A stretch of 64,000 bases of DNA from Adhaeribacter arboris (GCF_003023845.1 NZ_PYFT01000001.1:3410001-3474000), one strand, 5' to 3'; shown: positions 1-9,586, numbered from the stretch's first letter. The notes: generated by a model not told the origin, from the letters alone. A program made the numbers and translations.

Positions 1-769
1 AAGGCGATGGACTTACCGAAGTCCAGCCGCCATCAATAATTAAGGTTTGGCCGGTAATATGGCGGGCCTTTTCCGATACCAGAAAAACGGTAGCGTGGGC
101 AATATCAGTCGGGGTAGCTGGTCGGCCTATAGGAGTAATAATCGACCAGGTCTTTTCGTATTCCGGGTCTTCGGCGGTTCTCTCGGTGAGGGTGGCGCCC
201 GGTGCCACGGCATTAACGGTAATACCATAAGCCGATAATTCCACCACCAGATTCTTGGCCAGCATTTCCAAAGCAGCCTTGGTCATGCCATACGCTGCCA
301 GATTCTTATGCGCCTGATGCCCGGTAACCGACGACATAAATAAAATACTACCGCCCGTTTGCTGTTTCATCATCTGCTGAGCGGCGGCTTGGGCTAAAAA
401 GAAAGATCCGCGTAAATTTAAATCCATCACCCGCTGCAAGGCTTCCGGAGTATAGGTCAAAAAATCACCAAAAAGCGTAATACCGGCATTGGCAATAGCA
501 ATAGTAACCCTACCAAAATGGTCTACGGCTTTTTGAATTAATTCTCTTATAAAAAAAACATCGGCTGCGTTACCAGGTACCCCTAAACAACAATCTTTAA
601 ACTCAGTATTTAATTGACGGGTAGCCTGTTCGGTTAAGGCCGCATCGGCATCATTCAGTACAACCGCCACCCCTTGTCGGGCCAACTCCCGGCAAATAGC
701 AAAACCAATGCCTTGGCCCGCCCCGGTTACAATTGCTACTTGCTGCTTTGCATTTTTGTTTTCGAGCAT
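1..769 (-). CDS. SDR family NAD(P)-dependent oxidoreductase (3' end cut by window)
   Basis: A reading frame of 256 codons runs from an ATG at 769 off the left edge without a stop. It has the whole signature of a classical short-chain dehydrogenase: the Rossmann loop TGAGQGIG (residues 15-22), the NAG motif (94-96), and the catalytic triad Ser147, Tyr160 and Lys164 in YGMTK, followed by the PG turn (190-191) and the C-terminal DGG segment (246-248). Family members are about 250-260 residues, so only a few codons are probably missing. The substrate cannot be read from the sequence; the closest general type is glucose/3-ketoacyl reductase-like. The fold and reaction class (NAD(P)H-linked carbonyl/alcohol interconversion in the cytoplasm) are firm. 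It is divergent from the next gene, with a 618-bp spacer. Confidence 0.93.
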   Translation of the reverse strand, partial: MLENKNAKQQVAIVTGAGQGIGFAICRELARQGVAVVLNDADAALTEQATRQLNTEFKDCCLGVPGNAADVFFIRELIQKAVDHFGRVTIAIANAGITLFGDFLTYTPEALQRVMDLNLRGSFFLAQAAAQQMMKQQTGGSILFMSSVTGHQAHKNLAAYGMTKAALEMLAKNLVVELSAYGITVNAVAPGATLTERTAEDPEYEKTWSIITPIGRPATPTDIAHATVFLVSEKARHITGQTLIIDGGWTSVSPSP

Positions 770-1387
770 ATTAGAAGGAATAATCCACTTGTTGATAAAG
801 GTATCCCGTTTTATAGAATTTCTTTTTCCGGCAACTTAGTCTCAGTTAGTTAAAATTGGGGCAGGGAATTCAATTTACAGAAATCATCTTCGGCTCTCGT
901 TTTGCCTTCTGCTAGTACTAAAGTTTTCCCGGCCGGAAATACGTATTTCTCCGGCATAAAACCAAATTACCGTAGTGCGCTACCAATGATTTTAAAGAAT
1001 ACTTCTTAGGTGCTTTAACCCAGATTAAAACTTGTATAATTCAGTGACCCTGCCCACAATATTCTTTCCTCGCAGATGTTATTCTAATAGGTGCTTGGCG
1101 AAAAAACAAAAGTGATTTTTATAAGATTAACCACATCCAAAATTTTAAACTTATTTACCTGAATAATAAAGTTCGTCTAATATTTTATTTTGAGAGTTGA
1201 TCTTAGCCTTAAATGTGACCTTAAACAAGAAAACTATGGTACTTTACATAGAGAAACATCAATATTCAATATTCGCGTGCTCTTAGAAATGTTAAAATCA
1301 TAAAATCACTATATATTTACTTCCGTAATGCAAGAGCAACACAAAACATTAATCAATCTTATTAACTGCTAAAAACCAACAACACCA
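770..1387. other. Intergenic spacer, divergent promoters expected
   Basis: AT-rich stretch between two divergent genes. I see no convincing reading frame, RNA gene or strong hairpin in it. It must carry the promoters of both neighbours, but no clear TTTG-N19-TAnnTTTG pair stands out. Confidence 0.5.
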
Positions 1388-2014
1388 ATGACCACCAACT
1401 ACAGCGCCGTTCAAGAAGTATCTAATCTTAATCATTCCTCGATTTCAGCTAATGCTATCCTGTTAGTTAAAGCCGAAGAATCGCTCATTCAACTAAGTTG
1501 GGTAAAATCACCGGCCCCTGCCGAATTAACTGAATGTGCCAATTTAGTTAGTGAGATAATAAAAGAAAATAACCTGCTTTACTTCTTGCACGACATCCGG
1601 AATGTAAATTATACCGATATAAATTTACAAAGATGTTTAACGAAAGAGTTTTGCCCGCAAATTCTGGAAGCTGGTATTACCCGGTTTGTGCATTTAGCTA
1701 AATACGCGCTTCCCGAAATGATGATAATTGACCAGATTACAGATTATTTAAAAAGCAAAGTGGTCACTAACAAAAACGTTAAATTAGAAATCTGTACTAC
1801 TCCCGAAGGTGCCTCGGATTGGTTAAGCAATTCCGCTTCTCAAACGGCTGATTCTTCGGTTAAAATACAAGTTAAAGAAGTAGTTGCCGAGCAAGTTAGT
1901 TACAACTGGGCAGCGGCGGCTCAAATTAGCGCTTCCATTAAGCAATATAAAGAAAAAGCATCCTTGGTCTTCGGGATTCTAACCAAACGCAAATCCTTTC
2001 TTTCTGATTTATAA
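1388..2014 (+). CDS. STAS/SEC14 (SpoIIAA-like) domain protein, function unknown
   Basis: 208-residue soluble protein without signal peptide or membrane segment. Residues about 25-155 follow the pattern of the SpoIIAA-like STAS/SEC14 family that is common in Cytophagales: a strand with a conserved Trp (LSWVK), an alpha helix, the DIRN motif around residue 69, a P-x-x-x-x-AG segment (CPQILEAGI) and a C-terminal alanine/tryptophan pair in ASDWL. The last 50 residues form an amphipathic helix rich in Ala, Lys and Ser. The family assignment comes from this spaced pattern and not from a search, so it is tentative; no biochemical role is known. The gene is monocistronic, with a strong terminator 26 bp downstream. 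Confidence 0.6.
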   Translation: MTTNYSAVQEVSNLNHSSISANAILLVKAEESLIQLSWVKSPAPAELTECANLVSEIIKENNLLYFLHDIRNVNYTDINLQRCLTKEFCPQILEAGITRFVHLAKYALPEMMIIDQITDYLKSKVVTNKNVKLEICTTPEGASDWLSNSASQTADSSVKIQVKEVVAEQVSYNWAAAAQISASIKQYKEKASLVFGILTKRKSFLSDL

Positions 2015-2039
2015 TAATTAAGTAATTCTATTCTGATAG

Positions 2040-2080
2040 AAACAAAAAGAGGAAACCTTAAAGGTTTCCTCTTTTTGTTT
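2040..2080. terminator. Bidirectional-looking rho-independent terminator
   Basis: Perfect 20-bp inverted repeat (arms 2040-2059 and 2061-2080) with A-rich 5' and T-rich 3' ends, 26 bp after the stop of the STAS-like gene. Confidence 0.85.
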
Positions 2081-2498
2081 CATAAATTTTATGGTTTTCG
2101 CTTCAGGAACTTGAAAGTAACAATACATAAATCCGATTTGTTTTTAACTTAACCTGTCCTCTTTAAGTTAGAATCTCATATTAAAGCGTACCTCTATAAT
2201 TCTTCTTTATTACAAGCAATAGTAACAGGCAGCAATTCCCCCTTAGTTAAAGTTAAAACCACTTATCTTGCTTCGCCGCTTTCAATAAGTGTTCTGGAAC
2301 TATTAAGGATACTTAAAATAAATACCTGAATGAAAATATTTAAGAAGATTTAAGAAAGTTTTTGTATCCGCTTCAACTTATCCTTTCGGTAATGAGTATA
2401 ATTTTACTTTTACGCCATCCTGCATAACTAGTATTTAGAGCAAATTAAGAATTACTTGTTTTGATGGGTTATGTATTTACCGGCACGTTTTACTTACC
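2081..2498. other. Intergenic spacer
   Basis: AT-rich leader between the terminator and the efflux gene. I recognise no gene, riboswitch or repeat in it. Confidence 0.5.
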
Positions 2499-3755
2499 AT
2501 GACCCGAAAACAGCGCATCAGCATTATTCTTATTTTAGGAACCCTCGCTACTATCAGTCCTTTTTCGATTGATATGTATTTACCGGGTTTTCCGGCCATT
2601 GCGCGGGATTTAAACACTACTATCGACCAGATTCAATTATCCTTAACCAGTTATTTGATTGGTATTGCCATTGGTCAGTTACTATATGGCCCTTTATTAG
2701 ATAGATTTGGTCGCAAAAAGCCACTTTATATAGGTTTAACCGTTTACGTGCTCGCGTCTATTGGTTGTGCCTTTACTCACTCGGCCAATAATTTAATAAT
2801 GATGCGGTTTATTCAGGCAATTGGAGGCTGCGCGGGCATGGTAGCGGCGTTGGCTTTGGTACGAGATTTATTTCCGGTAGGTGAAATTGCCAAAGTACTA
2901 TCGCTGCAAACGCTGGTAATCAGTGTATCTCCTATGATTGCTCCTACTGTGGGAGGCTATGTTACGGCTGCGTTTGGCTGGCAGTTTATTTTTTTGGTAT
3001 TAGCCATAATCGTGGGCTTGGTAGTTTTGGGTATTTACTTTTTTTTACCAGCTGGCCGGCCACCGGACATTTCCTTTTCCTTATTACCGGGGCCGGTATT
3101 AAGTAACTTTTATTCGGTTTTAAGAAATCCGCAGTTTCTTACTTATTTGCTGGCGGGAGGAGTTGGAGCAGCCGCTCCGTTTGCTTATATATCGGGTTCG
3201 CCGGATGTATTTATGAATATTTACAAAGTAAGTGAGCAAGAGTACGGATGGATCTTTGCCTTTTTAGCCGCGGCCATGATTGGTTCTACCCAACTGAATA
3301 CTCCTTTATTGAAACGGTTTTCCAGTGAACAACTCCTCTCTTTTGCTTTGTTTTGGCAAACCTGCATTGGTATCTTATTGGTAGTTGGAACCGTTTTGGG
3401 CTGGTACGACAAATTTAGCCTAATTATTTTAATTTTTTTGTTCCTGGCTGGTCAGGGTTTAAATGTACCTAATTCATCGGCTCTGTCGCTGGCTCCTTTT
3501 GCCCGACAGGCAGGTAGTGCCTCGGCCTTGTTAGGCTGTTTCCGAATGGGAATTGGAGCGGTGGCTTCGGCGGCGGTAAGTGTGCTGCATAACCAAACCG
3601 TTTTACCTATGGTAGGTGTAATGGCCTTGTGCGCCTTTATAGCAGCCATTATTTTATTTATCGGTAAAAAACAAATTATCCTGGAGCCACCCTTACCCGA
3701 TCCGGATGAATCAGAGTTACAAGAAACCACGCAACCTGTACCTCTTAAGAAATAG
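2499..3755 (+). CDS. Bcr/CflA family multidrug efflux MFS transporter
   Basis: 418-residue, twelve-helix major facilitator of the drug:H+ antiporter (DHA1) type. Diagnostic signs are the DMYLPGFPAIA segment at the end of helix 1 (residues about 25-35), which is the Bcr/CflA hallmark, the motif-A loop after helix 2 (GPLLDRFGRKK, about 64-74), an Arg in helix 4 (VRDLFP), and the motif-C-type proline/glycine run in helix 5 (SPMIAPTVGG). The C-terminal 25 residues are a charged cytoplasmic tail. Family members export chloramphenicol, bicyclomycin, sulfonamides or cysteine; the substrate here is unknown. The next gene starts 24 bp downstream on the same strand, so the two are probably cotranscribed. 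Confidence 0.93.
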   Translation: MTRKQRISIILILGTLATISPFSIDMYLPGFPAIARDLNTTIDQIQLSLTSYLIGIAIGQLLYGPLLDRFGRKKPLYIGLTVYVLASIGCAFTHSANNLIMMRFIQAIGGCAGMVAALALVRDLFPVGEIAKVLSLQTLVISVSPMIAPTVGGYVTAAFGWQFIFLVLAIIVGLVVLGIYFFLPAGRPPDISFSLLPGPVLSNFYSVLRNPQFLTYLLAGGVGAAAPFAYISGSPDVFMNIYKVSEQEYGWIFAFLAAAMIGSTQLNTPLLKRFSSEQLLSFALFWQTCIGILLVVGTVLGWYDKFSLIILIFLFLAGQGLNVPNSSALSLAPFARQAGSASALLGCFRMGIGAVASAAVSVLHNQTVLPMVGVMALCAFIAAIILFIGKKQIILEPPLPDPDESELQETTQPVPLKK

Positions 3756-3779
3756 TTTCAGCTATAATTCGTCAAGAAT

Positions 3780-4679
3780 ATGCACTATAAAGTATTAGGT
3801 AAATCAGATCTACAAGTAAGTACCGTAAGTTTCGGCTGCATGTCGTTACCGGCGGCTAACCCAGCAGAGAGCATTCAGCTTTTAAATCAGGCCTTTACCA
3901 ATGGAATTACTTATTTTGACACAGCTGACTTGTACGATAAAGGAGAAAATGAAAAATTAGTGGGACAAGCCTTTCGGGAGAACCGTCAACAAGTAATTAT
4001 TGCTACCAAAGTAGGGAACCAATGGCGCTCCGATGGCAGTGGTTGGGATTGGAATCCGCGTAAAGATTATATTTTAAAAGCCGTAGAAAGCAGCCTGCAA
4101 CGTCTGCAAACCGATTACATTGATTTATACCAGTTACACGGCGGCACCCTCGACGACCCCATTGACGAAACCATTGAAGCATTTGAAAGACTCCAACAGC
4201 AAGGTAAAATCCGGTATTACGGTATTTCTTCAATCCGGCCAAATGTTATCCGGGAATACGTTAAACGGTCGAATATAGTAAGTGTGATGATGCAGTATAG
4301 CTTGCTGGACCGTCGCCCGGAAGAAACGGTACTAGATTTATTAAAAGAAAGCCAAATTGGAGTTCTTGCCCGGGGCAGTCTGGCCCAGGGATTATTAACG
4401 GGTAAGCCGCCCAAAGTTTACCTTAACTATTCAGAAAAAGAAGTAGAAAAAGCAGCGCAAGCAATACAAAATCTGGTTAAGGAGAATCTTTCACCTGCTA
4501 CTATGGCGGTACAATATGTGTTGCATCCTCCTGCGGTAGTATCTGCTGTTTTAGGTATTCGAACACTACCTCAATTGCAGGAAGCCTTGCACATCCCGAA
4601 TGCCGAAGCATTATCAGAAAATAATATTCACTTTTTACAGGAATCTATCCGGCCGCTTCTTTACGAACAGCACCGCTAA
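3780..4679 (+). CDS. Aldo/keto reductase
   Basis: 299-residue (alpha/beta)8 NADPH-dependent oxidoreductase. The catalytic tetrad is intact: Asp47 and Tyr52 in FDTADLY, Lys77 in ATKVG and His120 in YQLHGG. The C-terminal cofactor region (VLGIRTLPQL, about 257-266) also fits. Length and motif spacing agree with the YajO/Tas-like branch of the superfamily. It follows the Bcr/CflA transporter by 24 bp, suggesting an operon; a reductase beside an efflux pump could detoxify reactive carbonyls, but that is inference. No terminator hairpin lies immediately after the stop. Confidence 0.93.
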   Translation: MHYKVLGKSDLQVSTVSFGCMSLPAANPAESIQLLNQAFTNGITYFDTADLYDKGENEKLVGQAFRENRQQVIIATKVGNQWRSDGSGWDWNPRKDYILKAVESSLQRLQTDYIDLYQLHGGTLDDPIDETIEAFERLQQQGKIRYYGISSIRPNVIREYVKRSNIVSVMMQYSLLDRRPEETVLDLLKESQIGVLARGSLAQGLLTGKPPKVYLNYSEKEVEKAAQAIQNLVKENLSPATMAVQYVLHPPAVVSAVLGIRTLPQLQEALHIPNAEALSENNIHFLQESIRPLLYEQHR

Positions 4680-5499
4680 ACCATGCGGCAAGAACTTATA
4701 TTTTGGAATGGAAGCAAAAGATAACCTGACCTTCATTACTCAATCCACTACTTTTTAATATTATAAAATTCCTCTTCTATAGTAGCTATAGCACCTAGCT
4801 AAATATATTGGTTTTGCTAAACTTTTGATAAAATTCTTGAGGTAATCTTTTAAAACCAGCACTTAAAAGCGAAAGGTTAATAGAAACCAGAATGAGAAAT
4901 TTAAATCAGAGAGGTTTATAACAATTTTAGTTTTAATCCTAATTTTTGCAACGGATCTAGAAAAAAAACGCTCTACAATATTTAAAAAAGCTTTTATTTG
5001 TCATAACTTAACTTAGCAATTCCGTTACAAGTTGCACTTTACCTTCATTCCCTTTCCGGTGGTTACTGAAGCTGTAAATTATTTTGCAAGTAAAAGGTAT
5101 AAATATTTGTATATTAAGTTTTATGAATTTATAATCGTATAATATTTTATTACTTACAGGATAGTCTTACTAGCAGAATTAGTAAAACTATTTAAATACT
5201 CATGCTACTTACTTATTTATCACAAACCCATTTATAATTTCAAACTAGCGAATGGAACCTGTACAAATTTTATTTATTCCTCCCTAAAGATTATCAAAAC
5301 CTTCTTACGACTTTAGCATAACCATGACCGGACCTTCGCTTCCGGTCATGGTCGTTTTAAAGGCTAACCAAAACAATTTACACCTTATTCTTACCTAACG
5401 TTTTGCTTAGGCGCGCAAACTCACTTTGCCTGTGTTAGCCAGTAATTCTTTTAATAAGCTTTTAGATCAACTACTAACATCAAAACCAGAATAAATAAA
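4680..5499. other. Long intergenic spacer with one orphan hairpin
   Basis: About 820 bp of very AT-rich DNA between convergent genes. No reading frame with coding character is visible. The only distinct structure is the hairpin at 5321-5352, listed separately. Confidence 0.5.
5321..5352. other. Orphan perfect hairpin
   Basis: A 12-bp perfect stem (arms 5321-5332 and 5341-5352) closed by an 8-base loop. It lies 640 bp beyond the nearest upstream stop codon and over 200 bp from the manganese catalase stop, so it is not obviously the terminator of either gene. It could end an unannotated small transcript. Confidence 0.5.
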
Positions 5500-5530
5500 A
5501 AAGTTACTACCCGTGACAGATGGTAACTTT
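5500..5530 (-). terminator. Probable terminator of the manganese catalase gene
   Basis: Eight-bp stem (5500-5507 with 5523-5530) flanked by A-runs and T-runs, about 38 bp past the catalase stop codon on the minus strand. Confidence 0.5.
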
Positions 5531-5567
5531 AAAAAGGTTAAACCAATAATATGGTTAAAATTAAATT

Positions 5568-6470
5568 TTAATATTTAATACCCATTTTCTTCGCAATATC
5601 TTTAAACATCTCCGGATCAAAATCATCGGCGCCCGGGGAATTCAATTGTGGTTCCTCATCTAAGTCAGGCGCTGGAGCGCCTTCCGGAGCACCAAAACGT
5701 ACCTCCAATGGTTGACCATCTTCCGGATGAGGACCGTTAAATACTAAACCGGCTTTCTGATAATCATCTGGACTGAAGGTGTAAAGAATACGATGCACTC
5801 CATTTGCTTCATATTTACGCGTTTCCGGGAAAGCTTTATTGCTCAATTCAGGCACCGGAATTAATTTTGTTACATCAGAACCAGTTAAGTGCTCTAACGC
5901 CCTCGCGTAGGCTACTACGTGTAATCCACCGCGAACCAGTAAATAACCTACCATTTCGCGAGCGGTTGGATCGGTTACCATTTCGTAAACCCGCATTTTA
6001 TTAGCCCGGGCACCGCACTCCAGGAAAAAGTTGTGCAGCAAATCTAATCTTAAATTACCACTGCTGAACACATTCTGGCCGGTCCAGAAATTACCCATAG
6101 AGTCTACGGGCAAAGCAGATTGGTTGCTGGCGATAAAATGGTAGGTATTACGGGCATCGGTTGCATTTTTAAGTGGGCCTGGCTCCGGATCAAAACCCCT
6201 TTTAGTAGTACCGGTTAATAATAAGTTAATGGCGTAACTAACCGCTTCTATATGACCATATTCTTCGCCGGCAATACTGCAAATCAGATCATAAAAAGGG
6301 CGTAGACGCTTCCGGCCCCGAAAATTAAACGACTGATAAGTGTAGTTCATCAGGGTAGACATTTCCCCGAATTTACCACCTAATAACTCTTGAACCGCCG
6401 CCGCATCGTTCGGCGACGGGTTATTAGGGGTAGGCAGCTCTATCGGCAGCCGATCCATTTTTAAAATCAT
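5568..6470 (-). CDS. Manganese catalase family protein
   Basis: 300-residue ferritin-like di-manganese catalase that would disproportionate hydrogen peroxide in the cytoplasm. All five metal ligands of the family can be placed: Glu36 (KFGEM), Glu70 and His73 in the EEYGH motif, Glu151 (LECGAR) and His184 (GGLHVVAY); the 33-residue interval between the last two matches the Lactiplantibacillus plantarum enzyme. The C-terminal arm (about 240-300) is acidic and proline-rich, with the usual short lysine-rich end. Members of this family occur in spores or in non-heme oxidative defence. It is monocistronic with a 400-bp AT-rich leader upstream and a weak hairpin downstream. Functional assignment rests on the complete ligand set. 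Confidence 0.95.
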   Translation of the reverse strand: MILKMDRLPIELPTPNNPSPNDAAAVQELLGGKFGEMSTLMNYTYQSFNFRGRKRLRPFYDLICSIAGEEYGHIEAVSYAINLLLTGTTKRGFDPEPGPLKNATDARNTYHFIASNQSALPVDSMGNFWTGQNVFSSGNLRLDLLHNFFLECGARANKMRVYEMVTDPTAREMVGYLLVRGGLHVVAYARALEHLTGSDVTKLIPVPELSNKAFPETRKYEANGVHRILYTFSPDDYQKAGLVFNGPHPEDGQPLEVRFGAPEGAPAPDLDEEPQLNSPGADDFDPEMFKDIAKKMGIKY

Positions 6471-6871
6471 AGTTTATTAGTTAATAGGTTAAAAATAAGA
6501 ACAGAATAATGCTTTGCTAAACGTTTGAACCGGAGCAAGGTTTGTAAATAAGTAGTTATTTCTAGAATAAATTATTCGGGAACAAAGGTTGGCAGAAGGT
6601 AAATCTGCTTAGTTAACCGCGGAGAAAGCATTTATTAAGAGCGGAGAAAACAGCATTTATTTTTATAAGTTAACACTCCCATTTGCAGTGCTAAACTGCG
6701 CTATAAACGCGCTGTTTCAACAATCACACTTACCTTATTAGCGTCGGAACGATACTTTCTTACAGCAGGCGGGTAAAAATTTGACAGAATTAATTTAGGT
6801 AAAGTATTTACGGAGTATGGCACTGGATTAACTTTTATCAGAATAGCTTATAACCTACTTAAAAGCGGCTA
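6471..6871. other. Intergenic spacer
   Basis: Four hundred bases between two minus-strand genes. It holds the leader of the manganese catalase gene and the 3' end of the glycosyltransferase transcript. I see no gene or clear terminator. Confidence 0.45.
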
Positions 6872-7858
6872 TTAGTGGTTTAGCACAAAATCGAAGTTTA
6901 TTTCGCGCATGCATTTAAAATGGCCTTGTGGACATTTGCTGTAGCCAATTTTAGAGCAAGGCCGACAATATAAATTTGGTCGCTCGAAAATTAAAAATTC
7001 GGTTTTGTACGGGTACATGCCGAACTCCGGCACGGTGTTGCCCCAAATCGAATAAATCTTTTTCTTAAAAGCGGCCGCAATGTGCATCAAGCCGGTGTCG
7101 TGGCTGAAAACGGCGATAGCTTGTTTTACCAGCGAAGCCGATTGATTTAAGTTATATTTCCCGCAGGCGTTGTAGATGGTTGTTGGTTGTTGGTTGCTGG
7201 TTGCTCGATTTTGAAAGAATTTAGTAATTTCTTCAGCCGTAGCGGTATCTTCTTTGCCGCCCAGTAAAACAGCCGGAGCATTTATTTTAGTACAAACCTC
7301 AATGATTCGTTCGGTAGGCAGTCGTTTAGTAGCGTGTTGCGCTCCAATGGCAAATGCATAATACCCATTTTGGTGCGTAAGAGGTAAGTCTGTAAGCTTT
7401 ACTTCGTCGACAGCCGGAATAAAATAATCCAAACCTTGGCCATCGTTTTTTATTCCTAACTCAGAAGCAGCCGCTAGGTAGCGGTCTACAATATGCACAT
7501 CCGGCAATTTGTTTACCTTCAACCGGACCAGTAACCATTTCCGGAAATTAAGTTTATCGAAGCTTTTACCGGGTACTCCTAATTTAAATTTAATGACGCT
7601 TGTCCGGAGACTATGGTGCAAATCAACCACGTAATTAAATTTTTCGGCTTGCAATTCAGTAATTAAATCACGTAGACTTTCGCGCAGATAATGGATCTGA
7701 TCGAGGTACGGATTATGCGCTACAATAGAGCGGAAACTCCATTTAGTCGCGTAATGAATACGAGCCTCCGGTAATTGCTGCTTCAATGCCCGCACTACGG
7801 GAGTAGTAAGCACAATATCGCCAATGGAAGAAAAGCGCAGTACTAATATTTTAGTCAT
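6872..7858 (-). CDS. Glycosyltransferase family 9 (heptosyltransferase-like)
   Basis: 328-residue GT-B fold enzyme of family GT9, which adds ADP-heptose or similar sugars to lipopolysaccharide core at the cytoplasmic face of the inner membrane. Evidence is the N-terminal LRFSSIGDIVLTTPV motif (residues 7-21), the central FAIGAQHATKRLP segment and the donor-binding motif SHDTGLMHIAAA (about 253-264). A cysteine-rich C-terminus (CRPCSKIGYSKCPQGHFKC, about 298-316) is typical of Bacteroidota members. The ATG overlaps the TGA of the upstream PolX-like gene by 4 bp, so translation is probably coupled. A low-complexity stretch around residue 218 (ATSNQQPTT) is encoded by a GTTGTTGG-type repeat that also occurs in spacers of this window. 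Confidence 0.9.
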   Translation of the reverse strand: MTKILVLRFSSIGDIVLTTPVVRALKQQLPEARIHYATKWSFRSIVAHNPYLDQIHYLRESLRDLITELQAEKFNYVVDLHHSLRTSVIKFKLGVPGKSFDKLNFRKWLLVRLKVNKLPDVHIVDRYLAAASELGIKNDGQGLDYFIPAVDEVKLTDLPLTHQNGYYAFAIGAQHATKRLPTERIIEVCTKINAPAVLLGGKEDTATAEEITKFFQNRATSNQQPTTIYNACGKYNLNQSASLVKQAIAVFSHDTGLMHIAAAFKKKIYSIWGNTVPEFGMYPYKTEFLIFERPNLYCRPCSKIGYSKCPQGHFKCMREINFDFVLNH

Positions 7859-9570
7859 TTAACCTCGGCAAGCGCTTTTATCCGGCGTTCTTCGAAATAG
7901 TTGGTTACCTTTTCCAACGGCCAGGCATTAAATGTCATTTCTTTGGTTAAGCCGCCTTTACGCGCTACCTGCACCCCGTAATGCATATCGTGGTAACCGC
8001 CAGTACTATGGGCATCCGGATTAATACTCAGCAACACGCCTTGCGACAAAGCATAATCAACCCAACGCCAATCTAAATCTAACCGCCAGGGATTAGCATT
8101 AATTTCAACAATAACCTTATAAAAGGCACAAGCATCAATAACGGTTTTATAATCAATGGGATACCCTTCGCGCTGCAGCAATAACCGGCCCGTTGGATGA
8201 CCTAAAATAGTGGTAAACGGATTTTGAATGGCTCCCAGTAAGCGCTCGGTAGCTTTTTTCTCTTCCATTTTTAAATTACTATGGATGGAAGCTACCACAA
8301 AATCAAAAGTACGCAGCACGTCATCGTTATAGTCCAGCGACCCATCTGCCAGAATATCCGCTTCTATGCCTTTGAATATTCTAAACGGGCTCATTTTTTG
8401 GTTTAACTCATCTATTTCGCGGTGTTGCTCCTTTACCCGGTGCTCCACCAAACCATTGGCATAAAACGCGGCTTTAGAATGATCGCAAATACCTAAATAA
8501 TGATACCCTTGGTCGCGGCAATAAGTAGCCATGGTGGCTAAAGTATGAGCCCCATCGGAGTAAGTAGTATGATTATGCAAAATACCCTGCAAGTCTTCGT
8601 CAGTAATTAAATCCGGCAATTGGTTCTCGCGGGCCCAGGCAATTTCCTGACGGCCTTCGCGTAATTCCGGTTGGATATATGGTAAACCTGCTTGCTGATA
8701 AATTTCTTCTTCGGAAGCAAATTTTTGTTGATTTACTAATTGCAATAAGCAATCGGTATCGTTGTACAAAGAATTTAAGTGCGCGGCAGCCCCCGTGTAC
8801 TGGAACAAAGCATTGTAAAAAGAATCTGCCGCTACAATTTTTACTTCCACCCGTACGCCGGTTTGTGTTTCCTGGCCGCGCCATACAAAAGGCCCGGATT
8901 TTACTTCGTCGAATTGCAACTCCGGCCGTTGCTGCAGTAAAACCGGCACTTGTAAAGGATCTGGTGGGGCGGCGATAAACAACATAGTTTCAATTATTTC
9001 CAGACGTCGACGTACTTCTCCCGCCACAGCCACTAAGTTAGTTTGCAGGTTGGTTTGCAAAAAAGAAACTAGCTCATTACTATATTTTTCAACAGTAGCG
9101 TAATGTACTTTGCCTTTACTGGACTCCGAATAAAGCAATCCGTTTTTGATTGTTTCCTGCGTTTTAGATCCGAAGCCTTTTAAAGCGGCTATTTGGTTAT
9201 TTTCGCAGGCCTGCAATAAATCCTCAGCGGTTTCTACGCCTAATTCTTTCCAGATAACCCGGATTTTCTTCGGCCCGATCCCTTTTATTCGCAGCATGTC
9301 TACTACGCCCGGCGGAGTGGCCGCTAATAAGGCATCCAATTCCGGAAAGCTACCGGTTTGATTCAGTTCAAAAATTTTACTTGCAATCGATTTTCCAATG
9401 CCTTCCAAATGTTCCAAATCGCTTATTTGTAAGCTTTCCAAGGGAACATCAACCCGCTCCAGGTTCGCGACGGCATTGCTATACGTACGTATCTTAAAAG
9501 GATTTTCGTCGTGCAGTTCCAATAACGATACCGCTAAACGGAAACTCCGGATAATTTCTTTATTTTTCAA
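7855..9570 (-). CDS. polX: PolX-family protein with degenerate polymerase site and PHP nuclease domain
   Basis: Bacterial PolX joins helix-hairpin-helix repeats, a family X polymerase core and a C-terminal PHP metallo-nuclease used in base excision repair. The HhH region (GIGKSIA, GIGPKKI, GFGSKTQ), the polymerase core (about 160-320) and the PHP domain (from residue 340) are all recognisable. PHP motifs are intact: HNHTTYSDG (341-349), CDHS (371-374), GIEADI (410-415), GHPTGR (466-471) and NPDAH (526-530). In contrast the polymerase DxD motif expected after GS-RR reads IETMLF (202-207) and the third Asp is a Glu (VRVEVK, 248-253). Residue numbers count from the GTG at 9597; I prefer the TTG at 9570 because a -7 promoter box covers codons 2-4 of the longer frame. 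It overlaps the next gene by 4 bp. Confidence 0.88.
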   Translation of the reverse strand: MKNKEIIRSFRLAVSLLELHDENPFKIRTYSNAVANLERVDVPLESLQISDLEHLEGIGKSIASKIFELNQTGSFPELDALLAATPPGVVDMLRIKGIGPKKIRVIWKELGVETAEDLLQACENNQIAALKGFGSKTQETIKNGLLYSESSKGKVHYATVEKYSNELVSFLQTNLQTNLVAVAGEVRRRLEIIETMLFIAAPPDPLQVPVLLQQRPELQFDEVKSGPFVWRGQETQTGVRVEVKIVAADSFYNALFQYTGAAAHLNSLYNDTDCLLQLVNQQKFASEEEIYQQAGLPYIQPELREGRQEIAWARENQLPDLITDEDLQGILHNHTTYSDGAHTLATMATYCRDQGYHYLGICDHSKAAFYANGLVEHRVKEQHREIDELNQKMSPFRIFKGIEADILADGSLDYNDDVLRTFDFVVASIHSNLKMEEKKATERLLGAIQNPFTTILGHPTGRLLLQREGYPIDYKTVIDACAFYKVIVEINANPWRLDLDWRWVDYALSQGVLLSINPDAHSTGGYHDMHYGVQVARKGGLTKEMTFNAWPLEKVTNYFEERRIKALAEVK

Positions 9571-9586
9571 GGCGCCTAAATTTTCA

